Source: Hyphomicrobium sp. (lineage in GTDB: Bacteria > Pseudomonadota > Alphaproteobacteria > Rhizobiales > Hyphomicrobiaceae). Taken from it: 64,000 nucleotides of DNA. The translations under genes and the position numbers were made by a program. Location: contig NZ_JAIETU010000002.1 of the NCBI RefSeq assembly GCF_019744875.1, forward strand, positions 992,001-1,056,000, written 5' to 3'. Shown piece after piece: positions 39,536 through 48,280 of this stretch. Positions within the stretch are counted from its first letter, which is position 1, and each line of letters opens with the position of its first letter. The notes below the pieces were generated by a model. That model was not told where the DNA came from. It saw only the letters and a list, made by a program, of their open reading frames with translations, and ran no database searches.

Positions 39536-40303
39536 TTACCGCTTCATTTGGCCGAGCAGGCGTCGCGCGCCGGCTGAGCCCGGCTTGGCCAGCAATGCCT
39601 GCAGAGCTTTCTCGCCGCCGGCCGCATAAACGGCGACCGCCGTCAGGAGATCGCGAAGCTCTGCGGCGGAACCGGGGCCGAAGCGGCAGGCGGCGCCTTT
39701 CGTGAGGCGGGCGATCTCGGCGAAGGCCCGCGTGGCATGCGGATCATCTCCCTCCTGAAACAGGAACGCGGGCACGCCGAGCAACGCCAGCTCGCCTGCG
39801 CGCCCCGCAAGATCGTCGATGGACTCCTCAACCGCATCGCCGACGTAGACGAGCGCGCTGATGCGCTTCGTCTCCGACTCACGCCGCGCGTGCGTCAGCA
39901 CCTTGCCGATCTGCGTGTAGCCGCCGTGGCAGGCGACCTGGCGCATGAGCCCGGCGAGCGCGTCGGCGTTCGAGACCCAGCGGGACGCGCGCGCCTCGCC
40001 CGCGCCGCGGAAGTACATGAGCTGCACTTCGAGCGATCCGATTTCCTTGACCGCCTGGAACATCTCGGACTGAAGCGCGAGCGCCATATCCCACGTCGGC
40101 GCGCGGCTCATGGTGGCGTCCATGGCGAACAGCAGGCGGCCGCGCCCTGGCCCCACAGCGGGCCCCAGCGCCTTCACCTTGGCGACGAAATCCGCGATCT
40201 CACTGCCGGACGATGTCTCGCGCGCGGGGACGCCGCCGGCGGCCTTGCCCGTCGCGGCCGGATCCGTCGTCGCGTTGCCCGGTGTCTTCACGTCTCGCGC
40301 CAT
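39536..40303 (-). CDS. VWA-like domain protein
   Basis: A 255-residue protein with a disordered Ala/Gly-rich N-terminus and a von Willebrand A-like core: LLFAMDATMSR is a MIDAS-type DxTxS variant, and ISALVYVGDAVEES and VPAFLFQEGDD match later strands. It ends in a helical tail (GGEKALQALLAKPG). It sits upstream of the J-domain gene on the same strand, with 128 bp between. Function unknown; a metal-dependent protein-binding role is typical of the fold. Confidence 0.72.
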   Translation of the reverse strand: MARDVKTPGNATTDPAATGKAAGGVPARETSSGSEIADFVAKVKALGPAVGPGRGRLLFAMDATMSRAPTWDMALALQSEMFQAVKEIGSLEVQLMYFRGAGEARASRWVSNADALAGLMRQVACHGGYTQIGKVLTHARRESETKRISALVYVGDAVEESIDDLAGRAGELALLGVPAFLFQEGDDPHATRAFAEIARLTKGAACRFGPGSAAELRDLLTAVAVYAAGGEKALQALLAKPGSAGARRLLGQMKR

Positions 40304-40376
40304 TGCGGGCCAGATCTCCTTGCTGGCCCTAACATGGTGGGAAGCGGGAGCTGAGACAACGGCCGTCTTCTCTCGA

Positions 40377-43300
40377 CTAGTCGTCGTCGGAGACGTCCTG
40401 GGTCAGCAGGCCGACGTTGCCGCCGGTGGCCGTGATGTCGGCCGTGCGGACGCGCTCGGTCGCGAAGCGGGCGACGTAGTTGGGTCCGCCCGCCTTCGGT
40501 CCGGTGCCGGAGAGCCCCTCACCGCCAAACGGCTGGACGCCCGGCACGGCGCCGACCTGATTGCGGTTGACGTAGAGATTGCCGACGCGCGCGTGCTCGG
40601 CCACGTAATCCGCGACGTTCGAAATGCGGCTGTGGAGGCCGAGCGTCAGGCCGTAGCCCGTGGCGTTGATGTCTTCGACCACCTTCGGCAGATGGCCGCC
40701 CGCAAAGCGGACGACATGCAGGATCGGGCCGAAGACCTCGCGTTCCAGCAGTGCCATACGGTCGATCTCGTAGCAGGCGGGCGTGACGTAGGTGCCCGCG
40801 CGGCAGGCCGACGGCAGGCGCACGTCGATCAGCTCGCGGCCGTCACGCTGCATCCGCACCTTGTGCGCTTCGAGCGTATCCTGCGCCGCTTCGTCGATCA
40901 CGGGGCCGATATCCGTCGCGTAGTCGAACGGGTCGCCGACATCGAGGGCTTCGATGGCGCCGGTCAGCATGCGCAGCGTGCGGGTGGCGATCTCTTCCTG
41001 CACGAACAGCACGCGAAGTGCCGAGCAGCGTTGCCCCGCGCTGTCGAAAGCCGACGTGACGGCATCGCGCACGACCTGCTCGGGCAGCGCGCTGCTGTCG
41101 GCGATCATGGCGTTGAGGCCGCCGGTCTCGGCGATGAAGGGCACGATCTCGGCGCGGCGATCCGCCAGCGCCTTCTGGATGGACCAGGCCGCTTCGTTGC
41201 CGCCGGTGAAGGCCACGCCTTTGATCTTCGGAGATTTGACGAGCGCCGCACCGACTGCGCCCGAGCCCGGCAAGAGATGCAGCACGGTTTTGGGAACACC
41301 GGCTTCATGCAGAAGGCGCACGGCGAGCATGGCCGTGATCGGCGTCTGCTCGGCGGGCTTGGCGAGCACGGGATTGCCCGCCGCAAGTGCTGCCGCGATC
41401 TGGCCGACGAAGATTGCGAGCGGGAAGTTCCACGGCGCGATGCAGGCAAACGGTCCGCGTGCACGCAGCTCGATGGCGTTCTGTTCGCCCGTCGGGCCTT
41501 TCAACGGCGCGGCTGCGCTCAGCAGGCGGCGCGCCTCGATGGCGTAGTAACGCAGCAGATCGGCCGTTTCGCGAACCTCGGCCTGGGCCGCGGGTATCGT
41601 TTTGCCCGCCTCGCGGATCAGCACCGCCATCAGGCGCGCGCGATCGCGCTCGAACATGTCGGCTGCGAAGTCCAGCACCTTCGCGCGCGCCAGTCCGCCG
41701 ATTCGATCCCAGTCGTGCGCGGCGCGCTCGGCGACCTCAATGGCCGTGTCGACCTCGCGCGGTGTGGCAATGCGGACGGAGCCCAGCCGCTCGCGCCGGT
41801 CGTGCGGGCAGGTGAGAAGCGTCGCCTGCGGGCCGCCGACGTGCTCGATGCCGTCCACGATCGGGCCGACGTCGAACGGGCGCGCGAGGGCCGCGTCCAT
41901 GGCGGACAGCAGAGACTGGCGATGGGCGCGGTCGGTGAGCGCGATGCCGGCGGAGTTTTTCCGCTCCGGCCAGTAGATTTCGCGCGGACGCGGCAAAGCC
42001 CGCACCGCGGCCGGCGTTTCGCGCTCGCGTTCGGCCGTCTCCACCGGATCGCGGATGATCTGCGCGATGGGCGCTTCCTCGTCGGCGAGGCGGTTGACAA
42101 ACGACGTGTTGGCGCCGTTTTCGAGAAGGCGGCGCACGAGATAGGACAGCAGGTCCTCATGCTCGCCGACGGGCGCGTAAATGCGGCACGGATGGCGCAG
42201 CTTGCCGGGCGCGGACACTTCCTCGTACAGCGCTTCGCCCATGCCGTGGAGGCGCTGGAACTCGAACCCCGTCTGTCCCGCCGCGACGGTGGCTGCGGCG
42301 ACGGTTTGCGCGTTGTGGGTGGCGAACTGCGGATAGAAGGCTTTCTCGTCCGACAACAGCAGGCGCAGACACGCGAGATAGGACACGTCGGTGTGCAGTT
42401 TGCGCGTCAGGACGGGATAGTCGGCGAGACCGCGCTCCTGCGCCCATTTGATCTCGCTGTCCCAGTAGGCGCCCTTCACGAGCCGGACGGGGATGCGCTT
42501 GCCGCCGAGCTCCGAAAGCCGCCGCAGCCAGCGGATCGTCGGAATGGCGCGTTTTCCGTACGCCTGCACGGCGAGGCCGAGGCCGGTCCAGCGTTCAAGC
42601 GCGGGGTCCATGTAGGCGCGCGCGAAGATGTCGAGCATCAGCTCGTGGCGATCCTGCTCCTCGGCATCGATGGTGACGGCGAGACCGTGAGCTTCAGCGG
42701 ACTTGAGCAATGTGAGGACGCGCGGATAGAGCTCTTCGGCGAGGCGCGTTTCCTTGCCTGCTTCGTAGCGCGGATGGAGCGCCGACAGCTTGACCGACAG
42801 AGACGGGCGGGCGAGCAGAGAATCCGGATGAGACAGCGGGTTCGGGCCGGCGGCATGGCCGACGGCATCGATGGCGCCCATGTAGCGTTCGAAGTAGCGG
42901 GCTGCGTCGCGCTCGGTTTTCGCCGCTTCGCCCAGCATGTCGTAGGAGAACCGGAAGCCGCGCGCTTCGAAGGCGGCCGAGCGGGAAATTGCTTCTCGAA
43001 TGGAGCGGCCGAGCACGAACTGGTCGCCCAGCAGCTTCACGGCCTGGCGCACCGCCTGGCGAATGACCGGCTCTCCCGACCGCGCGGCGAGGCGCTTCAG
43101 TGCTTCCCAGGGGTTGGCGCCGCGCGCCTCCTTGAGCTTGACGAGACGGCCCGTCAGCATCAGGCCCCAGGTCGACGCGTTCACGAGAATGCTGTCGGAA
43201 TGGCCGCGATGGCGGTCCCATTGGCCGCCCGCGATCTTCTCGGCGATGAAACGGTCGGCTGTGTCGGCGTCGGGAATGCGCAGCAGCGCTTCCGCGAGGC

Positions 43301-43580
43301 ACATCAAGATGACGCCTTCCTCGCTCGAAAGGCCGTACTCGCGCATGAATGCATCGACGCCGCCGTGCTTGCCCACGTCATCGCGGGCGGCTTCGACGAG
43401 CAGTCGGGCGCGCTCGGCGGTGCGGCGGCGCTCGTCTTCCGTGAAAACGGCGCGCTCGATCAGGCCGCCCACGAGGCGCGTTTCGTCGGCGAACAGATGT
43501 GATGCAATCTCGTCGCGCGACGGCAGCTCGGGCTCGCCCGCGCGTCCGCCTGCAAAATCGGATTTTCTCAGCGCAACCAT
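40377..43580 (-). CDS. putA: Bifunctional proline dehydrogenase / P5C dehydrogenase
   Basis: A 1067-residue enzyme oxidising proline to glutamate in two steps. It lacks the N-terminal ribbon-helix-helix of the trifunctional PutA, so it does not repress itself. An alpha domain is followed by the FAD-binding proline dehydrogenase barrel (about 130-480; VRLVKGAYWDSEIKWAQERG and QFATHNAQTV). The aldehyde dehydrogenase domain (about 550-1030) has ETGGLNAMI and the catalytic Cys in AGQRCSALR. Substrate is channelled between sites in this family. The upstream gap has no PutR/Lrp gene. Confidence 0.97.
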   Translation of the reverse strand: MVALRKSDFAGGRAGEPELPSRDEIASHLFADETRLVGGLIERAVFTEDERRRTAERARLLVEAARDDVGKHGGVDAFMREYGLSSEEGVILMCLAEALLRIPDADTADRFIAEKIAGGQWDRHRGHSDSILVNASTWGLMLTGRLVKLKEARGANPWEALKRLAARSGEPVIRQAVRQAVKLLGDQFVLGRSIREAISRSAAFEARGFRFSYDMLGEAAKTERDAARYFERYMGAIDAVGHAAGPNPLSHPDSLLARPSLSVKLSALHPRYEAGKETRLAEELYPRVLTLLKSAEAHGLAVTIDAEEQDRHELMLDIFARAYMDPALERWTGLGLAVQAYGKRAIPTIRWLRRLSELGGKRIPVRLVKGAYWDSEIKWAQERGLADYPVLTRKLHTDVSYLACLRLLLSDEKAFYPQFATHNAQTVAAATVAAGQTGFEFQRLHGMGEALYEEVSAPGKLRHPCRIYAPVGEHEDLLSYLVRRLLENGANTSFVNRLADEEAPIAQIIRDPVETAERERETPAAVRALPRPREIYWPERKNSAGIALTDRAHRQSLLSAMDAALARPFDVGPIVDGIEHVGGPQATLLTCPHDRRERLGSVRIATPREVDTAIEVAERAAHDWDRIGGLARAKVLDFAADMFERDRARLMAVLIREAGKTIPAAQAEVRETADLLRYYAIEARRLLSAAAPLKGPTGEQNAIELRARGPFACIAPWNFPLAIFVGQIAAALAAGNPVLAKPAEQTPITAMLAVRLLHEAGVPKTVLHLLPGSGAVGAALVKSPKIKGVAFTGGNEAAWSIQKALADRRAEIVPFIAETGGLNAMIADSSALPEQVVRDAVTSAFDSAGQRCSALRVLFVQEEIATRTLRMLTGAIEALDVGDPFDYATDIGPVIDEAAQDTLEAHKVRMQRDGRELIDVRLPSACRAGTYVTPACYEIDRMALLEREVFGPILHVVRFAGGHLPKVVEDINATGYGLTLGLHSRISNVADYVAEHARVGNLYVNRNQVGAVPGVQPFGGEGLSGTGPKAGGPNYVARFATERVRTADITATGGNVGLLTQDVSDDD

Positions 43581-44061
43581 CTAAGTGTCCCGATTCCGGA
43601 GTTCGCTTGAGTTTGCGGCTAGGTCCCGAGCGAACTTCGGAACCATCAGGGACACGAGTGCCGTCGACGTGCTCGTATGATTCAGCTTGAGAAATCCGCT
43701 TGGACCCTGGCCGCCCAATGTGGCGAATTTCTCGATCATCACACGAGTGCCTTCTCTTGCCGCGGCGAGCACACCTGATTCTGCAGGGCTTTGCACTCCC
43801 GCACATTGGCCTGTGCACTTCTGCGCACCACTGCTTGTGCTTTCTGCAAATGGCGCTTGCTGCCGGGTTCTGCAACGGCCTTCGAAAAGCCGTCCGAACC
43901 GGATTGTTGCCGGGACATCGGGCCACTTGACGGACCGGCACCGCCTGCCTCACCTGCTCTTGCGGCTGCCCGGCTCGCCAGCGCGGCTTGCGTTGAAAGA
44001 GCCGTGAGCCCAACGGGTTGGGCCGCAGCCGTCCGCCACACTACGAAGAAGAGGAAGCACC
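43581..44061. other. Divergent intergenic region putA-panC
   Basis: 481 bp with open frames on both strands but no ribosome-binding sites or recognisable products. A TTCTGCAA repeat occurs twice near 43841 and 43867. Probably promoters of both genes and possibly a leader. Nothing else seen. Confidence 0.5.
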
Positions 44062-44877
44062 GTGAAAATCGTCCGCACCGTCCAGGACTTGCGCGCACAG
44101 ATTTCGGAGTGGCGCGCGGCCGGGGAGAGCATCGCGCTGGTGCCGACCATGGGCGCCCTGCACGCGGGCCACATCGCGCTTGTCGCGACAGCCCTTTCGG
44201 CGGCCGACCGCGTGGTCGTGTCGCTCTTCGTCAATCCGAGCCAGTTCGCGCCGCACGAGGATCTGGCGCGCTATCCCCGGGACGAGGCGGGCGACGCGGC
44301 CAAGCTTGCGGGTGCGGGCGCGCATCTCCTGTGGGCGCCTTCGGTCGGCGACATGTATCCGGACGGCTATGCTACGCAGATTGCGGTGGGCGGGGCGGCA
44401 CTGCCGCTCGAAGGCGCCTTCCGGCCGCATCATTTCGGCGGCGTCGCGACGGTGGTGTGCAAGCTGATCTCGGCGGTGACGCCCAATCTGGCGCTGTTCG
44501 GCGAAAAGGATTTCCAGCAGCTCGCCGTCATCCGCCAGATGGTGCGCGACCTCAATCTGCCCGTCGTGATCGGCGGCATGGATACGGTGCGTGAGGAGGA
44601 CGGGCTCGCGCTCTCGTCGCGCAATGCCTACCTGACTGAAGACGAACGCTACGTCGCGCCGATGCTCTACAAGGCGATCCTGCAGGTGGCCCAGGGGCGC
44701 GATCCGCGCGAGGCCGGACAGGCGCTGCTCGCGGCCGGCTTTGCCAAGATCGACTACATCGAGGTGCGCGACGCGGAAACGCTGGCGCCGTTCGTGCCCG
44801 GCTCGGGCCGCCCCGGCCGCGTGCTCGCCGCCGCCTGGCTCGGCAAGACGCGCCTGATCGACAATGTACCGTGCTGA
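44062..44877 (+). CDS. panC: Pantoate--beta-alanine ligase
   Basis: A 271-residue enzyme joining pantoate and beta-alanine with ATP to make pantothenate. It shows VPTMGALHAGHIALV (HIGH-like ATP site), SLFVNPSQFAPHEDLARYPR, GEKDFQQLAVIRQMVRDL and EEDGLALSSRN. It starts at a GTG with GAGGAAG upstream. panB and panD are not adjacent. Confidence 0.97.
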   Translation: MKIVRTVQDLRAQISEWRAAGESIALVPTMGALHAGHIALVATALSAADRVVVSLFVNPSQFAPHEDLARYPRDEAGDAAKLAGAGAHLLWAPSVGDMYPDGYATQIAVGGAALPLEGAFRPHHFGGVATVVCKLISAVTPNLALFGEKDFQQLAVIRQMVRDLNLPVVIGGMDTVREEDGLALSSRNAYLTEDERYVAPMLYKAILQVAQGRDPREAGQALLAAGFAKIDYIEVRDAETLAPFVPGSGRPGRVLAAAWLGKTRLIDNVPC

Positions 44878-44895
44878 CCTAAGGCTGGCGCTTTC

Positions 44896-45831
44896 CTAAG
44901 CTGGCGCGGGCTTGCGGGTGGCGAGCCAGATGCCGGTGGCGATAAGGGCGATGCCGACGCCGTGGTAGAGGTGCAGGCTCTCGCCCAGCAGCAGCACGGC
45001 CAGGATTGTCCCGAAAACCGGAACCAGATGCACGACCATGCCCGCTGTGTTCGCGCCGAGAAGCTCGACGATCCGGTTGAACGCAAGGTAGGCCAGCACG
45101 GACGCGAACAGCGCGACGTACGCGATCGCGAGCACCGAGGTCGTCGTGACCGGCATCGGCCGGCCGAGCATCGTTTCGGCGACATAGAACGGCAGCAGAA
45201 ACAGCGCGCCCAACGCGAAGGTCGCGCAGGCGAAGCTCAGGCCGTGCACCTGCGGGCGAAGCCGCAGCAAGGCGGTGTAGAAGGCGTAGCACACGATCGC
45301 GGCCAGCATCCAAAGGTCGCCGCGCTTGAACTGCAGCTCCGTCAGAACGGCCGGATCGCCGTGGGAAATCAACGTCACAGCGCCCAACAGCGAAATCGCG
45401 ATCGCGCACGCCTGAACCCGCGTCACCTGCTGGCCGAAGACGAGAAAGGACGCGACAAACACGACGAGCGGCATCGTCGTCTGCAGCATGACGAGGTTCA
45501 GCGCCGTGGTTGTCTGGGCGCCGATGTAGAGAAACGTGTTGTAGATCGCGACGCCGAGGGCCGTCAGAACGAGCATGATGGGCCAGTTGCGGCGCATGGC
45601 CGGAAGGTCGCGGCGAAGATGCGGCCAGGCGAACGGCAGCACCAGCAGGGCCGCGACGGCCCAGCGCCAGAAGGCAAGCCCGATCGGCGGGATGTCGCCG
45701 GCGATCGACCGCGCCACGATGGAATTGCCGGCCCAGAACAAGCCGGGCAGCACCACGAGAAACCGCGGCTCATCGATCAGGGCGCGCCGCCCCGCGGGCG
45801 GGGCCGCGGGCTCATTCGGCGAAGTTGTCAT
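44896..45831 (-). CDS. EamA/DMT-superfamily transporter
   Basis: A 311-residue protein with ten predicted helices in two EamA repeats (ARSIAGDIPPIGLAFWRW opens the first, and RGDLWMLAAIVCYAFYTALL opens the second). Drug/metabolite exporters of this type move amino acids or other metabolites. Substrate unknown. Confidence 0.88.
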   Translation of the reverse strand: MTTSPNEPAAPPAGRRALIDEPRFLVVLPGLFWAGNSIVARSIAGDIPPIGLAFWRWAVAALLVLPFAWPHLRRDLPAMRRNWPIMLVLTALGVAIYNTFLYIGAQTTTALNLVMLQTTMPLVVFVASFLVFGQQVTRVQACAIAISLLGAVTLISHGDPAVLTELQFKRGDLWMLAAIVCYAFYTALLRLRPQVHGLSFACATFALGALFLLPFYVAETMLGRPMPVTTTSVLAIAYVALFASVLAYLAFNRIVELLGANTAGMVVHLVPVFGTILAVLLLGESLHLYHGVGIALIATGIWLATRKPAPA

Positions 45832-46139
45832 ACGTCGGCGCTTTCGGTGACCCCAGATTCAGTCGCCGTGATACCAGACCCGCGTCATCTCGGGGCCGGG
45901 AACCGCCGTGAGGCGGCGTTTCGGCGCACATTCCGGTGCATTCTCCCGGACGAACGGCGGTGCTGCGGGGCACAGAAAGGCCCATGCCTGTGGCCTCTTT
46001 CGCACGCTGGCTTGCCAATGCACCGGCGGACGTGGCACGTCTCCGCTCAAAGCTTCTGCCGCAGATTCGGGCCCCGCGCTCGCCATTGTCTCGCGTTACC
46101 GGCCCCGGGCCCTGACCATCCGAGACAAGGTGACGGCGC
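45832..46139. other. Intergenic region upstream of parE
   Basis: 308 bp between divergent EamA and parE genes. No gene, operator or hairpin stands out. Confidence 0.5.
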
Positions 46140-48152
46140 ATGGCCCAATCAATCCGTGATCTTTTTTCGAGCATTACGAGCAGCATGACCGACAAGACCC
46201 AACGCGCCCGCAAGACGGGTGACGCTTCCGACGCCTACACCGCCGCAGACATCGAGGTGCTGGAAGGGCTCGAGCCCGTGCGCCGCCGCCCCGGCATGTA
46301 CATCGGCGGCACGGACGAGAAGGCGCTGCACCATCTGTTCGCCGAAGTGATCGACAACTCCATGGACGAAGCGGTCGCGGGGCACGCGACCTGGATCGAC
46401 GTGCGGCTCGACGCGGACGGCTTCCTGTCGGTCGCCGACAACGGGCGCGGCATCCCCGTCGATCCGCATCCCAAGTTCAAGAACCAGAGCGCGCTCGAAG
46501 TCATCATGTGCACGCTGCATTCGGGCGGCAAGTTCGACGGCAAGGCCTACAACACCTCGGGCGGTCTGCACGGCGTCGGCGTCTCGGTCGTCAATGCGCT
46601 GTCGGATACGTGCGAAGTAGAGGTGGCGCGCGGCCAGCAGCTCTATCGCATGGTGTTCTCGCGCGGCATCGCGCAGGGCAAGCTCGAAAAGCTCGGCCCG
46701 GTCATGAACCGGCGCGGCACGAAGGTGCGCTTCCACCCGGATGAGGCCATCTTCGGCAAGGGGGCGCACTTCAAACCCTCGCGCCTGCTCAAGATGGCGC
46801 GCTCGAAGGCCTACCTGTTCGGCGGCGTCGAGATCCGCTGGAGCTGCGATCCCTCGCTGATCAAGGACGACACGCCGGCCGAAGCCGTCTTCCATTTTCC
46901 GGGCGGCCTCAAGGATTATCTCGCGTCCGAAATCGCCGGGCAGACGTTCGTCACGAAGGATCTGTTCGCGGGCAACGTCGAGCGCGAGGGCAAGCACGGC
47001 TCCGTCGAATGGGCAGTCGCTTGGGTGGCGGACGAGGACGGCTTCTGCCGCTCGTACTGCAACACGATCCCGACCGGCGAAGGCGGCACGCACGAGAACG
47101 GTTTCCGCTCGGCGCTCTCCAAGAGCTTGCGCGAATTCGGCGAGCGTGTCGGCAATCGCAAGGCCGGCCAGATCACGGCCGAAGACGTGATGGGCACGGC
47201 CGCGGCGATGCTGTCGGTGTTCATCCGAGAGCCCGAATTCCAGGGCCAGACGAAGGACAAGCTCGCCACGCAGGAGGCTGCGCGGCTGGTCGAATCGGCC
47301 GTCAAGGACGCCTTCGATCACTGGCTGACGGACAGCCCGCAGCAGGCGACGCGCCTGCTCGAGTGGACCGTCGACCAGGCCGAGGAACGCCTTAAGCGGC
47401 GGCGCGAAAAGGAAGTCGGCCGCCAGTCGGCGACGCGCAAGCTGCGCCTTCCCGGCAAGCTCGCGGATTGCTCGATCCAGCAGGCGGCCGGAACGGAGAT
47501 CTTCATCGTCGAAGGCGACAGCGCCGGCGGCTCGGCCAAGAGCGCGCGGGCGCGCGACACGCAGGCGATCCTTCCTCTGCGCGGCAAGATCCTCAACGTG
47601 GCCAACGCCTCGTCGGCCAAGCTGTCCCAGAACCAGTTGCTCTCCGACCTCATCCAGGCGCTCGGGGCGGGCACAGGAAGCAAGTATCGCGACGAGGATC
47701 TGCGCTACGAGCGCGTGATCATCATGACGGACGCCGACGTCGACGGCGCGCACATCGCTTCGCTGCTGATCACCTTCTTCTACCAGGAGATGCCGGAGCT
47801 GATCGAAAACGGCCATCTGTTCCTGGCTGTGCCGCCGCTCTTCCGCCTGACGTGGAAGGGCGATGTCGAATATGCCCGCGACGAAGCGCACCGGGAGCGC
47901 CTGCTGGCGACGACGTTCGCGGGCAAGAAGCCCGACGTGACGCGCTTCAAAGGCCTCGGCGAAATGGACTTCAAGGATCTCAAGTCGACGACAATGGATC
48001 CCAAGAAGCGCCTGCTGCTCAAGGTCGAAATCGGCGACGGCGACCGCACGGGTATTTCGGATGCCGTCAACGCGCTGATGGGTTCCAAGCCGGAAGCCCG
48101 CTTCCGCTTCATCCAGGACCGCGCCGCTTTCGCCAAGGACCTCGATATCTGA
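46140..48152 (+). CDS. parE: DNA topoisomerase IV subunit B
   Basis: A 670-residue type IIA topoisomerase ATPase subunit that, with ParC, decatenates chromosomes. It has the GHKL ATPase (VIDNSMDEAVAGHA, GRGIPVDPHPK, and NTSGGLHGVGVSVVNALS), the TOPRIM domain EGDSAGGSAKSARARD, and the catalytic acidic TDADVDGAHI. Length and the shorter C-terminus fit ParE rather than GyrB. parC is not nearby. Confidence 0.94.
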   Translation: MAQSIRDLFSSITSSMTDKTQRARKTGDASDAYTAADIEVLEGLEPVRRRPGMYIGGTDEKALHHLFAEVIDNSMDEAVAGHATWIDVRLDADGFLSVADNGRGIPVDPHPKFKNQSALEVIMCTLHSGGKFDGKAYNTSGGLHGVGVSVVNALSDTCEVEVARGQQLYRMVFSRGIAQGKLEKLGPVMNRRGTKVRFHPDEAIFGKGAHFKPSRLLKMARSKAYLFGGVEIRWSCDPSLIKDDTPAEAVFHFPGGLKDYLASEIAGQTFVTKDLFAGNVEREGKHGSVEWAVAWVADEDGFCRSYCNTIPTGEGGTHENGFRSALSKSLREFGERVGNRKAGQITAEDVMGTAAAMLSVFIREPEFQGQTKDKLATQEAARLVESAVKDAFDHWLTDSPQQATRLLEWTVDQAEERLKRRREKEVGRQSATRKLRLPGKLADCSIQQAAGTEIFIVEGDSAGGSAKSARARDTQAILPLRGKILNVANASSAKLSQNQLLSDLIQALGAGTGSKYRDEDLRYERVIIMTDADVDGAHIASLLITFFYQEMPELIENGHLFLAVPPLFRLTWKGDVEYARDEAHRERLLATTFAGKKPDVTRFKGLGEMDFKDLKSTTMDPKKRLLLKVEIGDGDRTGISDAVNALMGSKPEARFRFIQDRAAFAKDLDI

Positions 48153-48280
48153 CGACCCTCGGATTGCTCCGTCCTGCCCAGTGCGGTCCGGCAGATCCCT
48201 TGCTTTAACCTACGGGTCAGGCGACGATCGGAACGGAAAGCGGACCGCCGCGTTATGGCTGGTCGGGTCCAGGTTTAGAA

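Noticed and set aside
40110-43502. Very long open frame on the plus strand
   Set aside because: It is the antisense shadow of putA. High third-position G+C in putA keeps this frame open, the product is of low complexity and matches no family.
43687-44007. Plus-strand frame of 106 codons before panC
   Set aside because: No ribosome-binding site, odd composition (Pro/Leu/Arg/Ser-rich) and no recognisable product.
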